A DNA stretch of 64,000 nucleotides from CALBPI01 sp039821645 (GTDB taxonomy: Bacteria > Pseudomonadota > Gammaproteobacteria > Steroidobacterales > Woeseiaceae), in the NCBI GenBank assembly GCA_039821645.1, contig JBCBNU010000003.1, positions 62,001 to 126,000 of the forward strand, read 5' to 3'. Numbering within the stretch: position 1 is the stretch's first letter; each line of letters starts with the position of its first letter. This document shows positions 27,381 through 36,250 of the stretch, piece by piece. The translations under genes and the position numbers were made by a program. Under the pieces are notes generated by a model that searched no databases, had not been told where the DNA came from, and worked only from the letters and a program-made list of their open reading frames with translations.

Positions 27381-27686
27381 ATGCCCATCCAACGTAACCA
27401 GCACCTGCGCACCATCCTGGCGCTAGCGGGACTTTCAACGATCGTTGGTTGTGCGAGCTTGGAACGCACTGTGACCGAGGACGGATCAGAAGTCTTCGCA
27501 GTCATCTGCGATGGAAACAGTCGCGGCGCGAACTTTTGCCTCGAGAAAGCCGGGCGCACATGTGCAGCCCGAAACGGCTACAAAATTATGCGTGTCGAAC
27601 GCGCTAGGTCAGGCGGCAGCGGTTGCGTTGGTCGCGGTCTACTTCAATTTCGCTACCTGGCCCCACTGGGTGACCCAAAGCACTGA
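27381..27686 (+). CDS. Small predicted lipoprotein
   Basis: 101 residues from ATG 27381 with an AAAGGAG site. The N terminus is a lipoprotein signal peptide: basic start, hydrophobic LRTILALAGL, then the lipobox-like STIVGC with C24 as the acylated residue. The mature part is about 78 residues with four further cysteines (VICDG, NFCLEKAG, RTCAARNGY, GSGCVG), so two disulfides are likely. I do not recognise the family. It is followed immediately by a hairpin shared with the convergent Asp-box gene. Confidence 0.75.
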   Translation: MPIQRNQHLRTILALAGLSTIVGCASLERTVTEDGSEVFAVICDGNSRGANFCLEKAGRTCAARNGYKIMRVERARSGGSGCVGRGLLQFRYLAPLGDPKH

Positions 27687-27708
27687 CGGCAGATGTCCTT
27701 ATCTGCCG
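27687..27708. terminator. Bidirectional hairpin between convergent genes
   Basis: CGGCAGAT (27687-27694) and ATCTGCCG (27701-27708) form a perfect eight-pair stem with a GTCCTT loop, starting at the base after the lipoprotein stop codon. No T tract follows on either strand, so termination strength is uncertain. Confidence 0.55.
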
Positions 27709-27741
27709 CCGAACTGATTCTTGGGGCTCTGGACTAAAGAG

Positions 27742-30700
27742 TTATTCGCCAGTCCAGTCCGGGATACGACCAGGCGTCCATGGCGCTCCCTGCACCTCCA
27801 ATGCAGCCTCCATATCCGCGACCCGTCCAGAGACCGCTTTCAGCGTTCTTAGAACCTCACGAAACTCAGCGGCGGCAATCGCGTATGAGCGCTCAAAATT
27901 GCCGCCCTGTGGCGACTGTGAACTGACAAGCGTGCCGTAGATGGATCCCACACGAGATGAGATCGACATCGGCGTTGGCTCGTTCCTACTCGCAATGGTT
28001 GAATCGCCATTCAACTGCACACGAATATCCGCGAGCTGATTCGCAAGATTGGTCACACCAGCAAGCTGACCACGGTCTACGCTCGGGGTCTGCAGGATAG
28101 CTGCTCTGATGTAGGCAATCCGGTTTTCCAGCTCACCGATCGCACGCGTACTGCCGATTGTGGCGCGGTGCAGATCGGCCACTTTGATCTGGAAGGCCTG
28201 CAGCGCGGCGCGGTCCGCCGTAATCTCAGGGCTCAATTCGAGCGACTTCACCGTAAACGACTGTGGATCACCCACGCTCGTCATGACGCCATCTCGTACA
28301 ACCGCGATTTCCGCCGAGTAAATGCCTGGCAACACCATCGGTCCCATCGGCTCACTCTGCCAGTAGGGTCGATCACCACCACCGGAAAGATCGATCGGAT
28401 TCGGCGGTGGCAACCGCAAGTCCCATGCGGTTCTATGCAACCCTTCACCGGTCTTGCCCGCGACACGTCTAACGATCTTGCCTGCACTGTCGCGTACCAC
28501 AAGGTACAGCTCAGGTGCCTGCTCCCGGTCTTCTTCACGCAGCGCATCCCATGATGGATACGGGGTATCGCCACCCGCCTTTTCGGTTTCGATCTCGGCC
28601 GCACGGCGCGTTGCTTTTCGCGACTTCAGGGGCTCACCGAGGTAATAAGTGAACACCGCACCGAACGGTGGGTTGTCAGCGACGTAGTACTCCTCACCGA
28701 TAGCACCCTTTTTGCGCCCGCCCCAGAGGTCACCCTCAACATACAACCAGGGGTCACGCACGCCGAACAGTTCGAAAGCATCGATATCAGCTTTCTTCGT
28801 ACGCAACGCGGAGTAGTCATCGAGGATGTAAATGCCGCGACCGAAGGTACCCACAACAAGATCGTTCTCTCGCTGCTGGATCTCGATGTCCCGCACCGCG
28901 ATCGTCGGGAAATTTGATTTCAGCGCATGCCAGGAAGCACCGCCATCCTGAGTGAAGAACAGGCCAAACTCTGTGCCGAGGAACAGCAGATTCGGATCGA
29001 CATGATCCTCAACAATCGTATGCGCCGAACCACGCTCAGGCAGATTCGCGGCAATGGACTTCCAGGACTGACCACGGTCGTCCGAACGTAAAACATACGG
29101 CTTGTAGTCGCCACGCTTGTGGTTGTCGAGTACGACATACACCACATCGCTATCGTGAACAGAGGCAAGCACGTCATCGATGTAGGACATGTCGGGCACA
29201 CCGGCAAAGCGGGTCGTCTGTTCCCAAGTCGCACCGCCATCTTGGGTGATGTTCATCACGCCGTCGTCGGTGCCAACGTAGATCAGCCCTTCCTCCAAAA
29301 CACTCTCACTGATACCGATCGCAGATCCGTAGATGGACGTCGAATCATTCTTTGCGATCGTATCGACACCCCAGACGCGGCCCATCACATCCAGCGAGTT
29401 ACGGTCGAGCTGACGCGTTAAATTGGGGCTAATCTTCTTCCAGCTGTCTCCCCGATCATCGGAGCGGAACAAGTACTCAGACGCGTAGTAAAGACTCTGC
29501 GGCGCATGCGGGCTAACGATCAATGGTGTATTCCAGTTCCACTTGTAGTCGTTCTCACCGCGTTCCGGGTGCGGTGTGATAAACACGCGCTCCTGCGTGC
29601 GCCGATCGATCCGCGCAAGGCCACCATACTGGTATTGGGCATACATGATGTCCGGATCTGTCGGATCGAATTGCGGCTCATAGCCGTCGCCACCCAGCAC
29701 CAGATTCCAATCGCTGTTGGTAATCCCATGTACTACCGTCGTGCGAGAAGGCGCACAGAGCGAGTTGTTATCTTGTGTACCGCCGCAAACGTTGTAGAAC
29801 GGTTCTGCGTAATCCGGCTGTATCCGGTAGAACTGTGTGATCGCAAGGTTACGCACATGACGCCAGGTCGAACCACGATCCCACGTCTCGTAAATACCGC
29901 CATCGCCACCGATGTACAGATGTGCTGTGTTTTCCGGATCAATCCACAGCGCGTGATCATCCACATGTCGCCATGTCGTCGATAGCGGCGAGAACGACTT
30001 GCCGCCGTCCTCCGACTTCATGGTGAACGTGTTCATGGCATAGACCCGCTCCGGATTCTTCGGATCGACCACAAGCTCGTTGTAGTACATGCCGCTGGTC
30101 GTCATGTAAGACGACTGCTTGGACCAGTTCGCGCCGAAGTCAGTTGAACGGTACACACCTTTTTCGTCATCGTTCGCTTCAATGATGGCGTAGATCATAT
30201 TCGGAGCGCTCGGTGCCATCGCCATACCGATCTTGCCCATGTGATCCGAGGGCAGACCGGAGGTCACACGGGTCCAGGTCTTCCCGCGATCTGTGCTGCG
30301 TTGCAAACCACTGCCGGGGCCGCCATGAATCAGTGTCCAGACATGCCGACGACGCTGGTAGGTCGAGGCCAGAATGACATCATGGTTTGTCGGGTCGACG
30401 AGCACCTCGTTAACACCCGTGTGTTCGTCAATCTCGAGTATCCGCTCCCAACTCTCGCCGCCGTCGGTGGTTCGATACAGCCCTCGATCGCCGCCATCGC
30501 TCCAAAGTGGACCTTGTGCGGCAACCAGCACTTCATTGGAATCTTCCGGGTTGATCCAGATCATGCCGATATGGCCAGACTCCTTCAGACCAACATTGCT
30601 CCAGCTCTTGCCACCATCGATCGACTTATAGACGCCATCGCCATAGGCGACACTTCGCTGCGCCAGATTCTCGCCGGTGCCCACCCAAATGGTTTTGGAA

Positions 30701-31011
30701 TCGTTCGGATCGATTTCCACAACACCTATAGCGTAGGAGGCCTCATTATCGAAAAGCGGCTCCCAGGTAATGCCGGCATTCTGCGTTCTCCACAGCCCGC
30801 CCGATGCCACGCCGACGAGAAACGCGTTGTCGCCACCCGGATAAAACGCGAAGTCTGAAATGCGACCGGACGTAATGGCAGGTCCGATATTTCGCAGCGG
30901 TAAGCTGGCGAGTGGATGCTTCTCCTGTTTGTCCTCTTGCGCCTTCCCGATGGAGGGAACCGCGAGGGCAAGCGCCGCAGAGAGTGCAATCGATAGGAGT
31001 CGTTTGAGCAT
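27742..31011 (-). CDS. Exported Asp-box (BNR/sortilin-like) beta-propeller protein
   Basis: 1089 residues from ATG 31011; the frame is open eight codons further to 31035, but MLKRLLSIALS begins a good signal peptide (ending around IGKAQ) and GGGGA lies upstream. The chain has many Asp-box repeats of the S/T-x-D-x-G-x-T/S-W type, for example KSIDGGKSWSNV, RTTDGGESWERI, RSTDRGKTWTRV, RSTDFGANWSK and RSDDRGDSWKKI. These indicate one or two multi-bladed propellers as in sialidase/VPS10-like proteins. The C-terminal 300 residues look like beta-sandwich and helical segments. Such proteins are usually annotated glycosyl hydrolase, but no sialidase catalytic set is evident. It probably acts in the periplasm or on the surface; the role is unknown. 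It is divergent from an exported isoaspartyl peptidase. Confidence 0.86.
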   Translation of the reverse strand: MLKRLLSIALSAALALAVPSIGKAQEDKQEKHPLASLPLRNIGPAITSGRISDFAFYPGGDNAFLVGVASGGLWRTQNAGITWEPLFDNEASYAIGVVEIDPNDSKTIWVGTGENLAQRSVAYGDGVYKSIDGGKSWSNVGLKESGHIGMIWINPEDSNEVLVAAQGPLWSDGGDRGLYRTTDGGESWERILEIDEHTGVNEVLVDPTNHDVILASTYQRRRHVWTLIHGGPGSGLQRSTDRGKTWTRVTSGLPSDHMGKIGMAMAPSAPNMIYAIIEANDDEKGVYRSTDFGANWSKQSSYMTTSGMYYNELVVDPKNPERVYAMNTFTMKSEDGGKSFSPLSTTWRHVDDHALWIDPENTAHLYIGGDGGIYETWDRGSTWRHVRNLAITQFYRIQPDYAEPFYNVCGGTQDNNSLCAPSRTTVVHGITNSDWNLVLGGDGYEPQFDPTDPDIMYAQYQYGGLARIDRRTQERVFITPHPERGENDYKWNWNTPLIVSPHAPQSLYYASEYLFRSDDRGDSWKKISPNLTRQLDRNSLDVMGRVWGVDTIAKNDSTSIYGSAIGISESVLEEGLIYVGTDDGVMNITQDGGATWEQTTRFAGVPDMSYIDDVLASVHDSDVVYVVLDNHKRGDYKPYVLRSDDRGQSWKSIAANLPERGSAHTIVEDHVDPNLLFLGTEFGLFFTQDGGASWHALKSNFPTIAVRDIEIQQRENDLVVGTFGRGIYILDDYSALRTKKADIDAFELFGVRDPWLYVEGDLWGGRKKGAIGEEYYVADNPPFGAVFTYYLGEPLKSRKATRRAAEIETEKAGGDTPYPSWDALREEDREQAPELYLVVRDSAGKIVRRVAGKTGEGLHRTAWDLRLPPPNPIDLSGGGDRPYWQSEPMGPMVLPGIYSAEIAVVRDGVMTSVGDPQSFTVKSLELSPEITADRAALQAFQIKVADLHRATIGSTRAIGELENRIAYIRAAILQTPSVDRGQLAGVTNLANQLADIRVQLNGDSTIASRNEPTPMSISSRVGSIYGTLVSSQSPQGGNFERSYAIAAAEFREVLRTLKAVSGRVADMEAALEVQGAPWTPGRIPDWTGE

Positions 31012-31155
31012 GATGACTATCCCCACAAAAGTCATAAATTCACGGCGGGAGACGCCGCGAGAGTGCGCTGAGCATGACCAATCAGCCCCCAGACTGCAAG
31101 CGGCTCTCGGGCATCACCAGTGGCGGGCTCGCGTCTCGACTGCTAACGTTCTCGA

Positions 31156-32208
31156 ATGAATATCAACAACCGGTCGTCCCTGGCAATGCTTGGGATTACA
31201 AGCCTCCTTGCGAGCCCCATTTCCTTTGCCCAAGCTGCGACAGAAGTGCCGGAGGTGGGAACATCGCCAGAGTGGGTGATTGCCATCCATGGAGGCGCAG
31301 GTGACGCGAAGCGGGCCTCATTGACCCCCGAGCAGGAAGCCAAATCACGCGCCGATCTGACCGCGGCACTGGAAGCCGGTGCGAAGCTACTGGACGCCGG
31401 CGCGACAGGGCCGGAAGCCATCGAAGCTGCCTTGAAGATTCTGGAGGACTCGCCTGACTTCAACGCGGGGCGAGGTGCGGCACTCGATGAACATGGTGAC
31501 GCAAAACACGACGCATCGATCATGCGGGGCGAAGACCATGCGGCTGGCGGTATCGCCGGCAGCTCACGCATCAAGAACCCCATCGCAGCGGCACGCGCAG
31601 TGATGGAACAAACGCGGAATGTACTGCTGCATGGCGAAGGCGCCGATTGGTTCGCCGCCGACATTGGGCTGGACATGGCAAATCCACACTATTTCATTAC
31701 TGAGGGGCGCGAAGCAGCATTGCGCAGGATGCGGGCTTTCGAGAATGGTGATATGGACCTAGGCGCACCTGGTAGTGCCTACTACGGCACCGTCGGCGCG
31801 GTGGTATTGGACCGACACGGCAACATCTCTGCTGGAACCACAACCGGTGGTCGCACCAACAAACGCTACGGTCGAATCGGCGACACGCCCATCATCGGCT
31901 CTGGCACCTACGCGTCGAACCAATCATGTGCGGTTTCGGCTACCGGACATGGCGAGTTCTTCATGCGTTGGACGGTCGCGAGAGACATCTGTGCGCGCGT
32001 CGAATTTGCGAACGAATCGCTGGCTCGTTCGGCGGAGACCATGCTCGCAGATACACTCCTACCCAAGGGTGGCACAGGTGGCATCATCGCGATGGAACCA
32101 GACGGATCCGTCGTATTCGTCGCTACCACCGCCAATATGCGACGGGGCGTGATGTCTTCGGAAACAGCGGCGCGCGTCGCGGTGTACACGGATGAGGAAG
32201 TCGAATAG
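31156..32208 (+). CDS. Exported isoaspartyl peptidase / L-asparaginase (Ntn-hydrolase)
   Basis: 350 residues with a signal peptide (LAMLGITSLLASPISFAQA). The family cleaves isoaspartyl dipeptides or asparagine after self-cutting into alpha and beta chains. Seen here: AIHGGAGD near residue 43, FNAGRGAALDEHG, DASIMRG, and the self-cleavage site with T212 as the new N-terminal nucleophile (YYGTVGAVVLD), followed by GNISAGTTTGG and the conserved GTYA and TGHGE blocks. The signal peptide places it in the periplasm. It starts 144 bases from the divergent Asp-box gene and may share a promoter region with it. Confidence 0.92.
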   Translation: MNINNRSSLAMLGITSLLASPISFAQAATEVPEVGTSPEWVIAIHGGAGDAKRASLTPEQEAKSRADLTAALEAGAKLLDAGATGPEAIEAALKILEDSPDFNAGRGAALDEHGDAKHDASIMRGEDHAAGGIAGSSRIKNPIAAARAVMEQTRNVLLHGEGADWFAADIGLDMANPHYFITEGREAALRRMRAFENGDMDLGAPGSAYYGTVGAVVLDRHGNISAGTTTGGRTNKRYGRIGDTPIIGSGTYASNQSCAVSATGHGEFFMRWTVARDICARVEFANESLARSAETMLADTLLPKGGTGGIIAMEPDGSVVFVATTANMRRGVMSSETAARVAVYTDEEVE

Positions 32209-32242
32209 AGGGCGGAATTAGCCCAGCATGACCCACATGAGA

Positions 32243-32278
32243 CTCGCTCCCCCCGCGAGCGACACCGCCTTCGCGGTG
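32243..32278 (+). terminator. Tandem hairpins after the isoaspartyl peptidase
   Basis: CTCGC/GCGAG (32243-32259) and CACCGC-CTTC-GCGGTG (32263-32278) are two adjacent small stems in the 140-base gap. There is no T tract, so a terminator role is only possible. Confidence 0.35.
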
Positions 32279-32348
32279 GCTTACCTGCGCTGCGAAAAGT
32301 ACCCAATCTACTGCGTTAACAAAACCACCACAGGATGCGCTGGCAGTG

Positions 32349-32831
32349 ATGATCTACTTCGATATGGACGGTGTGATTGCCGACTTTGAGAAAGGCATTC
32401 AGGCAAAATACGGTGAGCCGTTTTCAAAGATGCATCCGGGTAAATTCTGGAACCAACAGGTTGGTAGGGACCAGGTATTTCTGGATTTGCCGTCCGTGCC
32501 CACCGGACTGGAGTTGCTTCGAGGCGTCATGGCGACCAAGGCGCCGGTTTCAATTCTGACCTCGACCGGCGGCGGCAAGTACCACTATACGATCGCGCAA
32601 GAGAAGCTCGCCTGGCTGGAGCGACACGAAATCAAAACTCCGGTTTGCTTTTGCCTGAATACAGCAAGCAAGGCGTCGTTCTCGCTGCCCGATACAGTTC
32701 TTCTGGATGATCGTGACAGTGTCGTTGCCAAATTTAATGAAGGTAGCGGCACAGCCTATCGATTCCCCAACGAAATTGAGCAGTTTCGGCAGACCGTCTT
32801 GGGAGACAACCAAGACCAGGGTGCAACATGA
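32349..32831 (+). CDS. HAD-superfamily 5'(3')-deoxyribonucleotidase-like protein
   Basis: 160 residues; start ATG 32349, or GTG 32346 one codon earlier. HAD motif I is FDMDGVIADF (nucleophile D5, acid D7), motif II is SILTSTG, and VLLDDRDSVVAKFNEGSGTAYRF holds the motif IV acids. The small size and the EKGIQAKYGEPF and FWNQQ segments resemble the NT5C-type 5'-nucleotidases, which dephosphorylate deoxynucleoside monophosphates. The substrate is not proven. The end overlaps the AraC-type gene by four bases (ATGA), so the two are coupled. Confidence 0.78.
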   Translation: MIYFDMDGVIADFEKGIQAKYGEPFSKMHPGKFWNQQVGRDQVFLDLPSVPTGLELLRGVMATKAPVSILTSTGGGKYHYTIAQEKLAWLERHEIKTPVCFCLNTASKASFSLPDTVLLDDRDSVVAKFNEGSGTAYRFPNEIEQFRQTVLGDNQDQGAT

Positions 32832-33259
32832 TGATGCGAGACCGCCTGATTCGGCTGTGCAAGGTCCGTGAACAACTCGGGCGTTCCGATCCGAATGAAT
32901 CCTCCATTTATGTAGTGGCTAGAGATGCGGCTATGTCGCGCTTTCACTTCGTGCGTCAATTCAAAGCGGTATTTGGTGAGGCCCCGGTTCAGTATCGGAT
33001 GAGGGCCCGACTCAATAACGCTAAGCAGTTATTGCTGAACAGTGACCAGTCCGTTACCGACATTTGCATGGCGGTTGGTTTTTCGAGTCTTGGCAGCTTC
33101 AACAGTCTGTTTGCAAAACACTTCGGCCACGCGCCATCTGCCTATCGACAGAAATTCTCGGGCCAGGTTGAGGCGCACTCTCCCCATTGCATGACATTGC
33201 TGCGAGCCGCCTGGATACAACAATCGCAAAATTCAAGAAATCAGCGATTATCCGAATAG
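32828..33259 (+). CDS. AraC-family DNA-binding protein (HTH domain only)
   Basis: 143 residues, essentially only the AraC/XylS DNA-binding domain (about 24-112): ARDAAMSRFHFVRQFKAVFG, PVQYRMRARLNNAKQLL, and the second helix-turn-helix VTDICMAVGFSSLGSFNSLF followed by HFGHAPSAYR. There is no N-terminal sensor domain. In the class I know, such a gene is followed by a glyoxalase/VOC gene that it presumably controls; here only a damaged VOC gene follows. It overlaps the HAD gene by four bases, so transcription probably begins upstream of that gene. Confidence 0.86.
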   Translation: MMMRDRLIRLCKVREQLGRSDPNESSIYVVARDAAMSRFHFVRQFKAVFGEAPVQYRMRARLNNAKQLLLNSDQSVTDICMAVGFSSLGSFNSLFAKHFGHAPSAYRQKFSGQVEAHSPHCMTLLRAAWIQQSQNSRNQRLSE

Positions 33260-33263
33260 ACTA

Positions 33264-33584
33264 ATCTCCGGACCGTTAACCGACGACATACCGGTTGGCG
33301 AGTTCCGATGGCTTCAGCTCGCTTCCCCGGAAGGTGGGGACGCTGAACTTTCACTCGAGCCCAACGCGAACCCGGCAGCTAAGACTTTTCAGGAAGCGCT
33401 GTTCCAACACGGCATACCGATCACCGCTTTTGAAGTCGACGATTTTGAGTCGGAATTCAAGAGGCTTTCCGATCCTGGCGTCGCATTCACAACCGAACCT
33501 ACCAACGCCGGCAGTGTGTCGATCGCCATAGTCTCAGACACCTGCGGCAATCTGCTTCAGATCTATCATCACGAATCAGAATAA
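33264..33584 (+). pseudogene. VOC (glyoxalase/bleomycin-resistance fold) gene remnant lacking its N terminus
   Basis: The frame ending at TAA 33582-33584 translates to a clear C-terminal two thirds of a VOC protein: IPVGEFRWLQLASPEGG, ELSLEPNANPAAKTFQEALF, GIPITAFEVDD and VSDTCGNLLQIYHH. Upstream the frame is open to a stop at 33192 but has no ATG, GTG or TTG before the homologous part. The usual first 30 or so residues of the fold (VLDQ...FYTEKLGF) are absent in every frame. An N-terminal deletion after the AraC gene is the simplest reading. The conserved codons suggest the loss is recent, or that a non-standard start is used. Confidence 0.72.
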
Positions 33585-33649
33585 CTCGGGGATAAGCCCC
33601 ACTCGCGGTCCAGCGTAGGAATGCCGACTTATTACCGGTTAGAACCAGC

Positions 33650-33674
33650 AAAAAAAAAGGGCCTGACAGGCCCT
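33650..33674 (-). terminator. Intrinsic terminator of the tRNA-Met transcript
   Basis: On the minus strand AGGGCCT-GTC-AGGCCCT (33658-33674) is a perfect seven-pair stem followed by a run of eight or more T. It lies 13 bases beyond the tRNA 3' end and would end the ychF/tRNA-Met transcript. Confidence 0.85.
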
Positions 33675-33686
33675 ATTTATCGTGTG

Positions 33687-33763
33687 TGGTGGTGATGGGT
33701 GGAATTGAACCACCGACCTGCGGGTTATGAGTCCGCCGCTCTAACCATCTGAGCTACATCACC
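33687..33763 (-). tRNA. tRNA-Met (anticodon CAT)
   Basis: 77 bases including an encoded CCA. The acceptor arms GGTGATG and CATCACC pair fully, the D arm reads GTAGCTCAGATGGTTAGAGC, the anticodon loop is CTCATAA, and the T arm contains GGTGGTTCAATTCCACC. The acceptor begins with a paired G, so it is not the initiator. CAT could also be the lysidine-modified tRNA-Ile2; the GCGGACTCATAACCCGC anticodon arm fits the elongator Met form better. Confidence 0.9.
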
Positions 33764-33815
33764 GGATTTTTTCGGGTCGCGCATTATCTGCGCTGGGTCC
33801 TAAGTCAGTCAAGCA

Positions 33816-34907
33816 TCAAACATTGAAGCGGAAGTGCATGATATCGCCTTCCTTGACCAGATACTCCTTACCCTCGAGCCGTAGCTTGCCCGCCTCTTTG
33901 GCGCCCTGCTCGCCTTGGCCGGAAATATAGTCCTCGAAGCCGATGACCTCGGCTCGGATGAAACCCTTCTCGAAGTCGGTGTGAATTTCACCTGCCGCTT
34001 GCGGTGCGGTGGCGCCATCCGGGTAGGTCCACGCACGAACTTCTTTCGGTCCTGCTGTGAAATAGGTGTTCAGCCCCAACAGCGCATAGCCCGCACGAAT
34101 CACACGATTCAGACCTGGCTCTTCGAAACCGAGGTCATCTAAAAACGCTTTCTGATCTTCTGCATCTAACACCGCAATCTCGGCCTCGATAGCCGCGCAC
34201 ACCGCCACCACGCTAGCACCCTCGGACTCCGCAACGGTCCGCAGCTTTTCGAGCAGCGGATTATTCTCGAATCCATCCTCGTTCACGTTGGCGATATACA
34301 TCACCGGTTTCGCAGTGAGCAGTTGCAAGTCACGCAACTCCGCCACGGCATTGTCATCCAAATCCATGGTCCGCAGGGGCGCACCCTCAGCGAGATGATC
34401 ACGCACCGATTGCAATACATCGCGTCGGTAGAGCGCTGACTTCTCATTCGTCTTCGCCTGCTTGAGCGCCTTCTGCAGCGCGCGCTCGACTTGTTCGAGA
34501 TCCGACAGTGTCAACTCAGTGTTGATCGTGTCGGCGTCATCGACCGGATCGACTTTACCGGCGACGTGTGTCACGTCGTCGTTCTCAAAGCAGCGCACAA
34601 CGTGCGCAATAGCGTGGGTCTCGCGAATGTTCGCAAGGAACTTGTTGCCGAGGCCTTCACCTTGTGAGGCACCCGCCACCAGACCGGCGATATCCACAAA
34701 CTCCATCGTGGTCGGAATCACTTTCTCTGGACTCACGATCGCGGCGAGCTGATCCAGACGAAGATCCGGCACGGTGACCACACCCACGTTCGGCTCGATC
34801 GTGCAAAAAGGGTAGTTCTCCGCAGGAATTTCGGCAGCTGTCAATGCATTAAACAGCGTCGACTTGCCCACATTCGGCAACCCTACAATCCCGCACTTGA
34901 TGCCCAT
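33816..34907 (-). CDS. ychF: Ribosome-binding ATPase YchF (Obg-like OLA1 family)
   Basis: 363 residues, the standard length. Walker A is GLPNVGKST at 9-17, switch regions contain FVDIAGLVAGASQGEGLGN, and the G4 position is NVNE instead of NKxD, the mark of ATP rather than GTP preference in this family. A coiled-coil insert (about 128-165) and a C-terminal TGS domain (TYFTAGPKEVRAWTYPDG, about 275-361) follow. It binds ribosomes and affects translation and oxidative-stress responses. The start shares one base with the pth stop (TAATG), the usual pth-ychF coupling. Confidence 0.97.
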   Translation of the reverse strand: MGIKCGIVGLPNVGKSTLFNALTAAEIPAENYPFCTIEPNVGVVTVPDLRLDQLAAIVSPEKVIPTTMEFVDIAGLVAGASQGEGLGNKFLANIRETHAIAHVVRCFENDDVTHVAGKVDPVDDADTINTELTLSDLEQVERALQKALKQAKTNEKSALYRRDVLQSVRDHLAEGAPLRTMDLDDNAVAELRDLQLLTAKPVMYIANVNEDGFENNPLLEKLRTVAESEGASVVAVCAAIEAEIAVLDAEDQKAFLDDLGFEEPGLNRVIRAGYALLGLNTYFTAGPKEVRAWTYPDGATAPQAAGEIHTDFEKGFIRAEVIGFEDYISGQGEQGAKEAGKLRLEGKEYLVKEGDIMHFRFNV

Positions 34908-35530
34908 TAGTTCGGTTCCCCTGCGCCGTCCGTCGGCGTTGGTTTCGGCTGCTTCGGTTTCCGATTGAGTTCGTTCATCACAATTCCGGGTCCCTTGCGC
35001 ACCATTTTCGGCAATGCCTTGCAGGCGCGCTCGATCGCATCGTCAAGCAACTCCTGCTCTTTGGCAGAGGCCCGCTTCAATACATGTCCAAGCACCTGCT
35101 CGCTGCGACCTGGGTGACCGATGCCGATTCTCATTCGATAGTAGTGGGCACTGTTGTGCGCAATGATGTCCCGCAGGCCGTTATGGCCACCGTGCCCGCC
35201 CGACCTCTTAAGCCGAAGCGTGCCCACCGGCAGATCGAGTTCGTCATGCGCCACGAGCGTTTCGCGGATGTCCAGGCGGTAGTAATCGAGCACTGCGCGA
35301 AGCGGGCCACCACTGCAGTTCATGAAGGTCATCGGCTTAACGAGCCAAATCTCTTGGCCCGCGAGTTCAAACTTGCCCACGTCAGCGTCGAGGCGCCGCT
35401 GAAACTTCAACGGCGCCTCGTGTCTTTGCGCTAAAGCGTCTACGAACCAGAACCCGGCATTATGACGCGTCTGCTCATACTCCGATCCTGGATTGCCCAG
35501 ACCGGCAATGACTCTGATCTGGTCCGCCAT
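34907..35530 (-). CDS. pth: Peptidyl-tRNA hydrolase
   Basis: 207 residues. It frees tRNA from dropped-off peptidyl-tRNA. The N terminus is VIAGLGNPGSEYEQTRHNAGF, with N13 and catalytic H23; also KPMTFMN, AHDELDLPVGTLRLKRSGG with the conserved aspartate, and GGHNGLRDI. The C terminus extends about 15 residues into a basic, proline-rich tail (RKPKQPKPTPTDG). The gene starts 12 bases after rplY and is coupled to ychF. Confidence 0.96.
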   Translation of the reverse strand: MADQIRVIAGLGNPGSEYEQTRHNAGFWFVDALAQRHEAPLKFQRRLDADVGKFELAGQEIWLVKPMTFMNCSGGPLRAVLDYYRLDIRETLVAHDELDLPVGTLRLKRSGGHGGHNGLRDIIAHNSAHYYRMRIGIGHPGRSEQVLGHVLKRASAKEQELLDDAIERACKALPKMVRKGPGIVMNELNRKPKQPKPTPTDGAGEPN

Positions 35531-35542
35531 CGGCGTCAGACG

Positions 35543-36202
35543 CTATTCGCCGCCCTCGGCAGCGTCATCTGCGCCCTCAGCCGCGCCCGCATCTTCCTCA
35601 TCGGCGGAAGCTTCAACGGCAGCACGCGGCTTGCTGATCGAGACCACTGGCTGATCGTAGTCCGAGCCCTGCGCGAGCTGAGGTACTTCGACCCCTTTCG
35701 GCAGCTTGATCTCGGACAAATGGACGATGCTGTCGATATCTAGCTCTGAAACATCAACTTCGATGTACTCAGGCAAGTCTTTCGGCAAGCAGACCACTTC
35801 AACTTCGTTGATAAGGTGAGCAACGACCCCGCCTTGCAGCTTGACGCCCGGTGCGACGTCTTCACCCGTGAAGTGCAGCGGTACGCTCATGCGAATCGTT
35901 TCGCCAGCGACAATGCGCTGCAGATCGACGTGCAGGATCTGACTCTTTGCAGGATGGCGCTGAAGATCCTTGAGGATTGCTTCCTGGCTCTTGTCGCCCA
36001 CCATGATGTTCAGGACGCTCGAGTAGAACGACTCATCTTCGAGGGCACGTTGCAGTTTGTTGTGCTGCAATGAAATTGAGCGCGGCTGGCGGCCGGCCCC
36101 GTACAGGATTGCGGGTACTTTTCCTTCTTTACGCAGGCGGCGGCTCGCACCTTTGCCCTGGTCTTCCCGGAATTCCGCAACCAGATCGATTTTGTCAGCC
36201 AT
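35543..36202 (-). CDS. rplY: 50S ribosomal protein L25, long (Ctc/TL5) form
   Basis: 219 residues from ATG 36202 with a GGAG site; the frame extends upstream to 36283 without support. It binds 5S rRNA. The N-terminal L25 domain (GKGASRRLRKEGKVPAILYG) is joined to a C-terminal beta domain (VPLHFTGEDVAPGVKLQGG), making the Ctc-type protein, and ends in an acidic tail (EDAGAAEGADDAAEGGE). Placed between prs and pth as in many gammaproteobacteria. Confidence 0.95.
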   Translation of the reverse strand: MADKIDLVAEFREDQGKGASRRLRKEGKVPAILYGAGRQPRSISLQHNKLQRALEDESFYSSVLNIMVGDKSQEAILKDLQRHPAKSQILHVDLQRIVAGETIRMSVPLHFTGEDVAPGVKLQGGVVAHLINEVEVVCLPKDLPEYIEVDVSELDIDSIVHLSEIKLPKGVEVPQLAQGSDYDQPVVSISKPRAAVEASADEEDAGAAEGADDAAEGGE

Positions 36203-36250
36203 GACATGCTCCGGTTGAGTTGGGGTAGTTGTCTCGGTGGGCCTGAATGT

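Noticed and set aside
33585..33600. GGGG-ATAA-GCCCC hairpin after the VOC remnant
   Set aside because: Only four pairs and no T tract; too weak to call a terminator.
33687..33763. Initiator tRNA or tRNA-Ile2 reading of the CAT tRNA
   Set aside because: The first acceptor base pair is intact, unlike initiators. The anticodon arm fits elongator Met better than lysidine-modified Ile2, though Ile2 is not fully excluded.
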